Part shown: piece by piece, positions 59,473 through 64,000 of the stretch | Position numbering within the stretch: the stretch's first letter is position 1 | Layout of the letters: each line of letters starts with the position of its first letter | NCBI GenBank assembly: GCA_001599975.1 | Contig: BCIO01000002.1 | Span: 3,297,883-3,361,882, forward strand | DNA: 64,000 nt | Source of the DNA: Cystobasidiopsis lactophilus | Lineage: Eukaryota > Basidiomycota > Agaricostilbomycetes > Agaricostilbales > Chionosphaeraceae | Reading direction: 5' to 3' | Translations under genes and position numbers: made by a program | Notes under the pieces: generated by a model | Told to the model about the DNA's origin: nothing | What the model saw: only the letters and a program-made list of their open reading frames with translations | The model's database searches: none

Positions 59473-61034
59473 TCAGGTGTTCGAAAGCGGCTCGATGCAG
59501 TGGGAACATACGGCTTCGAGATTCTTGAGGCTCTCCTCCTGTGTGCATTCATGGAGTAAGCGGGACTACCAGAACCGAGGGCAATGCAGCTGACCTTGGC
59601 CAAGAGCTCCTGTCGTTTTTCTGAGATCTCCCTCTGGACCTTGAGTTCGACCTCTCTGAGCTTCTCCTCTTCCTTGCGCAGCTGCTCTTCCTTGAGGCGA
59701 ACGCTTTGAGTGGCCAGGTCCTCTGGAAGAATGCTGCCACCCTTGTCCGGTGTCGAGTAGGCGTCGTTGCCATTGACCGACTTGGAGAGCTTTTCGGTAC
59801 TGTGCAAAGGTAATCATCAGTGCCGGTTCTGGGACTTATATTCTGCGACGTACCGGTAATTTTCGTATCTGTGCGGATGGAATATCAGTCACTGCCGCAC
59901 AGAGAGTGGGGACAGGGAAACATACAAGAAGTCATGCGTGATCTCCTTGAGATCGGTCAAATGGGTGTTGAGCAGGGCAGAGCGAAGCCGGCCAAAGTCA
60001 GAGTGGCGGGGGTTGTCGACCTCGACGATGCCCCATGGGTAGCGGCGGGCACGAACCAGCTCGCCATCGATTTCAATCTCCTCGGCTGATCCGACCAAGG
60101 CGAAAGGCATCATGGCCCGGAGCTCCGAGTTGTCCTGGATGGTCTCGTCGTCGTCCTCCTCCACGTCGTACGGGAAGTTGTAGACAGGAATGTTGTAGTG
60201 CTCAATGTCTTCCATGATGCGCTTCTTGAACTCGGCCAGCTCCCGAGGGGTTAGGGAATCGGCCTTGCCCACGACAGGGATGACATTGACGCGAGGCGAA
60301 AGGCGGCGCATCAATTCGATGTCCATTTCGCGCAAAGAGTGGCCGGTTGGGGTGATGAAGTAGAGCAAGGCGTGGACGCGGTTGTCCCTGAAGCGGGGGT
60401 TGCGCTTGATGCGACTTTCCTCGGCCAGGATGTCGTCGTACTGCCTCTCGAGGTAGCCAACGATCTCTTGGAACCTGTGGCACCGCGAACCTTTAGCCAC
60501 TGGCACCCAGACACAGCTAGATATTCCCAAAATTACGCACGCATACTCGTTGTTGAGGTCGTTGGCGAAGCCGGGTGTCTCAACGACCGTGAGCGAGATG
60601 CGGACGCCGTCCTCCTCGAGTTCGATCATGCGCGGCGTCAACTTCAAGCCCAGCTCAATGTTGGCGTTCTCAGCGTCGTAGGAGCGCTCAGGGATGACTG
60701 CGCGCGTTTGGTCAAGTGCCCGCAGGAATGGGAGGCGGAGCGGGCGAACTGACCTTCGCTCTCGCATAAGGTGTTGACGAAGGTACGGACGCCGCTTCCA
60801 GAGGCGCCTGTTCGTGTATTATGAGTTATAAAGTGGATGTGCAAGCTGCGAAGGCGACGTACCGACCGTCACTGCAGAGGGAGAGCCACCAAGGTTCAAA
60901 AGGAGGTCAGAGCCAAAGGCTTGGAGGTCTTACTGATTGTGAAGGACAAGCCTAACGGAGCGCGTTGTCAGCGGGCTTCTGAGCGTGTAGCAGAGGCAGG
61001 ACAAACCCTTTTTGATGTTCCTGCGCGGGGCCAT
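59473..61034 (-). CDS. CDC11: Septin of the Cdc11 group
   Basis: Nine exons sum to 366 residues: 61007-61034, 60934-60951, 60863-60871, 60754-60807, 60541-60697, 59926-60474, 59854-59868, 59595-59799, 59473-59538. It is a filament-forming GTP-binding protein of the bud neck or hyphal septum. The start is MAPRRNIKKGLSFTIMTVGA. The P-loop is GASGSGVRTFVNTL, without the usual GKS/T lysine, as in yeast Cdc11 (GQSGSGRSTF). Further motifs: VVETPGFANDLNN (switch 2), EESRIKRNPRFRDNRVHALL, PVVGKADSLTPRELAEFK (AKAD-type) and RRYPWGIVEVDN (septin unique element). A C-terminal coiled coil follows (KEEQLRKEEEKLREVELKVQ). Exons 1-3 are 28, 18 and 9 bases and exon 7 is 15 bases, yet the protein join is exact. 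Confidence 0.9.
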
Positions 61035-61316
61035 GGTCACGGTTGCAGTCGAAGGTGTCTTCGCTCGCGCTGAAGGAGGTCAAAGCGTCCACCACAAGTT
61101 CCCCTCCGCCTTTTGGCCTGCAGCTCTTCCTAGCCTTCTTGCTCCTCCCTGTGAAGTCGAAAGCACCATGTAGAGGCCTGCAGAGCGGGAGCCACGCCAT
61201 TGCACTCTGCTGCTCTCCGGACTTTGGACACGGACTTTCGCAGCCCGCCCGACCACTTCTGGCGTCACTGCTTTTGCTCCCGGTCCACCACATTACCAGC
61301 TCAAACCTCGAACAAT
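61035..61316. promoter_or_regulatory. Divergent promoter region, CDC11 and second GFA gene
   Basis: 282 bases between divergent starts. No named motif recognised. Confidence 0.4.
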
Positions 61317-62139
61317 ATGGGACTCAGCGGACGTAGGTACCAAATGGCGACGGTGGCAGGAGCTCTACTCTAATCGATGCCATCCTGCGCGCAGATTGTC
61401 TTTGCGGCGCCGTCACCTACACTGCGGGTTGGTGGCCTTGCCTTGAAGCGAAGTGCTTACACTCACATACTTCCTCTCCAACCAGGTGATGCCCTCCTCT
61501 GCGGACATGACCACTGCGATGCGTTCGTTCTCTCTCTCTCGAGTCGGGGTTCTCGGAACGAAGTTCACACGTCATGCATCAGTTGCCAACGTCAGACTGG
61601 CTCGGCCTAGTGAGGACTTTCGGCCCTAGCAAAGTCGACACCGCACTCAAAAAGTGTCGCTTCAGCTCGCTCGTTGCCGTTGTTCCCACCGACAGCTTCA
61701 AGTACGAGGGCCCCGTCAAGACCTACGCCAAGAACGGCGACAGCGGCAAGGCAAGCTACCTTCTTTCCTGCGTCGTGTGAAAGGAAGTCTTATCGCGATG
61801 CATGTAGCCCGTCAAGCGCCTCTTCTGTGAGCATTGACTGCCTCCCCGCTGGCGGCCAAAACCCTCTCCCTGACGTTGGACATTTTGCTCCGCTAGGCGG
61901 CGAGTGCGGCTCTCCCATTGCCCACCAACCTACTGGGGCTCCCGAGATCGTGAGTTTTGTTTCAGTGCTGCACAGCTTCGCTTGACTGACCGTACTCTGT
62001 ATGCTAGACCGCGCTGAAGGCTGGCACCCTCGACACCGAGCTCAAGCGAGCCTTGAAGCCCGATACCGAGATCTACGCCAAGGACAAGCTCCCTTGCGTC
62101 GGCGAAACTCTGGCCAACGTCAACCAGCTCATGCCCTGA
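61317..62139 (+). CDS. GFA-domain (CENP-V/GFA) protein 2
   Basis: Eight exons in 823 bases (61317-61332, 61395-61427, 61486-61522, 61583-61609, 61666-61750, 61808-61826, 61898-61950, 62008-62139) total 133 residues. The GFA zinc motifs emerge only after splicing: HCLCGAVTYTAG, HCDACQRQTGSAYSLVAVVP, YEGPVKTYAKNGDSGKPVKR and LFCGECGSPIAH, then AGTLDTELKRALKPDTEIYA and an end close to GFA homologues. Five of the eight exons are under 40 bases. The intron 61751-61807 uses a GC donor (AAG|gcaagc), and no GT lies nearby to replace it. It differs clearly from the other GFA gene at 40.5 kb, so it is not a recent tandem copy. Enzyme activity is unknown. Confidence 0.85.
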
Positions 62140-62454
62140 GCTTGACGATAAGTCGATGGGCGCTCTCAAGAGATGAACACTCTCGCTCTCCAGCACAACC
62201 AAAGACGATCGTGGGATCTGATAAAAAGGCACAAATACAGCCTTCTCTGAAATGCTCAAAGCTTAGCAATTTCAGGCAAGACTTGAGTTTATGCGCGCAA
62301 GCCGGCCTTCTGATTTTATTTCATTGTTGGTCACTATCCATTCATTTCTGTCTCTATCAACATGTTCTGCCTTTGTCCTTCTTTTCTCCTTTCTTGCCTC
62401 TGTCTTTGGTGCTTCAAATCGGTGCTGCTGCTGGACTGGTTCGTGCTGGTTGAT
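62140..62454. other. Intergenic, no gene seen
   Basis: About 315 bases between convergent stops, T-rich on the plus strand. It should be two 3' UTRs. Nothing else seen. Confidence 0.5.
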
Positions 62455-62934
62455 TTATTCGAGCTCGATGTCCTTGTTGCTCAAATTGACTCGGCGACGT
62501 TTGTTCAATGGCGCCCGCCTGCCGACAGCTGTGCGAATCGCTCGGCTCGTCAAATGCTTCGGCCGCGTTGGTCGCTAATCTCGCGCACCTGGACCCGCCT
62601 GACCCTCGGCGCTGCGCTTGCGCAAAGGCTCCTCCTTGTTATCGCGGCGGCTGTTTTGACGAGCAATGAGGTCTGCGAAGAGTCACCGGTCGATGAGAAT
62701 GCGCCCTTCGCTATGGGTACAATCGCACAACGACATACCTTCGTTGATCGCTCGCTTAGCCAGCAAGACTCTGTCGCGTCGTCTCACGAGCTCTTCCTTG
62801 TCCAGGTTGACAAGGCCGTGTCGAGTGTTCTGTCGAGCTACCAAAGGCTCGGGATTGGCTCCTGCAGGAGCGACGGGGAGAGCGAAAACTGCGGTGGCAG
62901 CCGAAAGTAAGACGAACAGAGCCTTGATTTGCAT
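62455..62934 (-). CDS. Small secreted protein with repeated Kex2-like sites
   Basis: Three exons (62739-62934, 62589-62672, 62455-62528; introns 66 and 60 bases, GT-AG) give 117 residues. A clear signal peptide (QIKALFVLLSAATAVFALP) is followed by a short basic protein with many dibasic sites: ELVRRR, LLAKR, PLRKR, VGRR and LNKRRR. Two short motifs recur: LVARQNTR and LIARQNSR, and VNLDKEEL and VNLSNKDIEL. This is the layout of fungal Kex2-processed repeat proteins, whose peptides are released in the secretory pathway. No CAAX end, so it is not a typical basidiomycete pheromone. No cysteines appear in the spliced product. If the first intron is kept, the protein ends earlier with a CDC motif; the spliced form explains the repeats better. 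Divergent from the aconitase gene. Confidence 0.62.
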
Positions 62935-63467
62935 GGTATGAGTCGAATGCTGCTTTTAAGTTGAAGACTGCAATGAGGTGGACGATGCAGTTCAGATAGA
63001 AGAGCTGCCCTTGAAGTTGGGTCGCCGCCACCTGGATATGGCAATACCGCAGAAACTTTGTCGATTCCCAAGCGCGGTCTTTATTCGCAAACTGGCCGCT
63101 CCGACGCGTGTCTTCTCAGCAGTAGCCTTTCCGCCGTGAGTGCGATTGCCATGCGTGAATGCAGATCTCACGTCCGAGCGAGTTGCTCGCTCCCCTGCCG
63201 ATAATGGGGCACTTTAACGTTGAGGAAACGCGTCAGAGTCTTCTTTCTCCTGCATTAGAATCATATCTACTTGTCAATTAGTTTACGAGGCGTCGTTTGG
63301 ATATATCGACACGCACTGAGGATGCCGGTGTTTCCCTTCGGAGGCTCCCTCCGCACATTTCATGCAAAATTTTGAGCTCTCCCTGGAACGATCAGCGCAG
63401 CCTTTCCGACCTCGGGTGCCCATTTGGTCCCGTGTAAGGATTGCCAGGCTTCTCGAAAACAGCCCAA
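62935..63467. promoter_or_regulatory. Divergent intergenic region before the aconitase gene
   Basis: 533 bases between divergent starts of the small secreted protein gene and the aconitase gene. It is more AT-rich than neighbouring coding DNA. No named operator recognised. Confidence 0.4.
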
Positions 63468-64000
63468 ATGCTCTCGCGAAGTGCCAAAAAGAGCGCGCAA
63501 AGGCTTCGACAAATCAAACCTCGCTCATATGCAACGCACACGACCTTGCCGGAGAAGAGCGACCCTGCTCTTTTGCCGCCCTATGCGGTGCTTTTGAAGA
63601 AGCTGGAGACAGTCAAGCAATGCTTGAACAATCGGCCGCTTTCGCTGGCTGAAAAGATCGTCTACTCTCACATCCACAACGTGGAGGAGGCTCTCGACGG
63701 AGGCGACCCGATTCGCGGACAGAAGTATCTCAAACTCAAACCGGATCGAGTGGCCTGCCAAGATGCCAGCGCCCAAATGGCATTGCTGCAATTCGCGACC
63801 TGCGGCGCTTCTTCGTCCGCCGTGCCCGTATCAGTGCACTGCGACCACCTCATCAGTGCCTTTGAGGGAGCAGAAGCCGACTTAAAGGTGCGCGAGTGAG
63901 CTTTCTTGTTGAGAAAAGGTGGCTGACGGCAACCGAGCAGAGGGCCAAAGTCACCAATGAAGAGGTTTTCAACTTTTTGGAGTCTGCCTCCCGAAAGTAC
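63468..64000 (+). CDS. Mitochondrial aconitase (5' part, cut by window edge)
   Basis: The first 140 or so codons of an aconitate hydratase. It starts MLSRSAKKSAQRLRQIKPRS, rich in Arg/Ser and lacking acids, as expected for a mitochondrial import signal. Domain 1 follows: NRPLSLAEKIVYSHIHNVEE, GQKYLKLKPDRVACQDASAQ, MALLQFATCGASSSAVPVSV and HCDHLISAFEGAEADL. After a 53-base intron (63888-63940) it continues RAKVTNEEVFNFLESASRKY to the window end. The enzyme interconverts citrate and isocitrate. The divergence from classical Aco1 (for instance IHNVEEALDGGDPIRG) suggests the second fungal paralogue (Aco2 type, linked to lysine synthesis in some fungi), but the visible part cannot decide this. Confidence 0.88.

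Noticed and set aside
1-64000. tRNA, rRNA, CRISPR arrays, transposons, terminal repeats
   Set aside because: None recognised on reading; the region is a gene-dense fungal stretch.

Overview
This is nuclear DNA from a fungus. The genes are GC-rich and closely packed, most are broken by several introns of about 45-70 bases, and donor sites are mostly GTGCGT or GTGAGT. Protein types and intron density point to a basidiomycete. I cannot name the genus, but gene content and compactness would fit Pucciniomycotina or Ustilaginomycotina. I see 26 protein-coding genes, one of them cut by the right edge. I see no rRNA, tRNA, CRISPR array or transposon.

Layout, left to right. 0.2-6.8 kb, plus strand: GID8 subunit of the GID/CTLH ubiquitin ligase, a 1000-residue class 3 lipase, and a protein with an HNH-like start. 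6.9-14.4 kb, minus strand: an Mtr10/transportin-3 importin, a UIM-like protein of unknown role, and a secreted GPI-type class 3 lipase whose catalytic serine is glycine. 15.8-17.6 kb, plus: Ulp1 SUMO protease. 17.7-25.5 kb, minus: Utp12 (ribosome biogenesis), a 773-residue orphan, and an L-arabinitol/polyol dehydrogenase. 25.8-40.2 kb, plus: the very large Tom1/HUWE1 HECT ligase, then Vps4 ATPase. 40.5-43.5 kb: a minus-strand GFA-domain protein and plus-strand cytosolic TrpRS. 43.6-48.5 kb, minus: an amidase, a multi-pass membrane protein and a small MGN-starting protein. 49.0-52.4 kb, plus: a CSC1/OSCA-type channel. 52.5-58.4 kb: DUF1365 protein (minus), DHHC palmitoyltransferase and a secreted Cys-rich protein (both plus). 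58.8-64 kb: DUF3253 protein and Cdc11 septin (minus), a second GFA protein (plus), a small secreted protein with Kex2-like sites (minus), and the start of a mitochondrial aconitase (plus).

The genes do not form a pathway cluster; this is an ordinary euchromatic stretch. Three ubiquitin or SUMO factors (GID8, Ulp1, Tom1) and Vps4, which acts on ubiquitin-sorted cargo, lie within 40 kb, but I see no sign that this is more than chance.

Most exon-intron models below were built by hand from splice signals, reading phase and family similarity. For sixteen of them I added up the exons and the total is divisible by three. The most unusual features are structural: at least six GC-AG introns, many exons of 8-28 bases (including one 8-base exon in the dehydrogenase and a DHHC motif spread over four tiny exons), and two introns that are multiples of three without a stop. 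The most interesting proteins are the serine-less lipase, the Kex2-site repeat protein and the 773-residue orphan. I found no convincing new multi-gene system.
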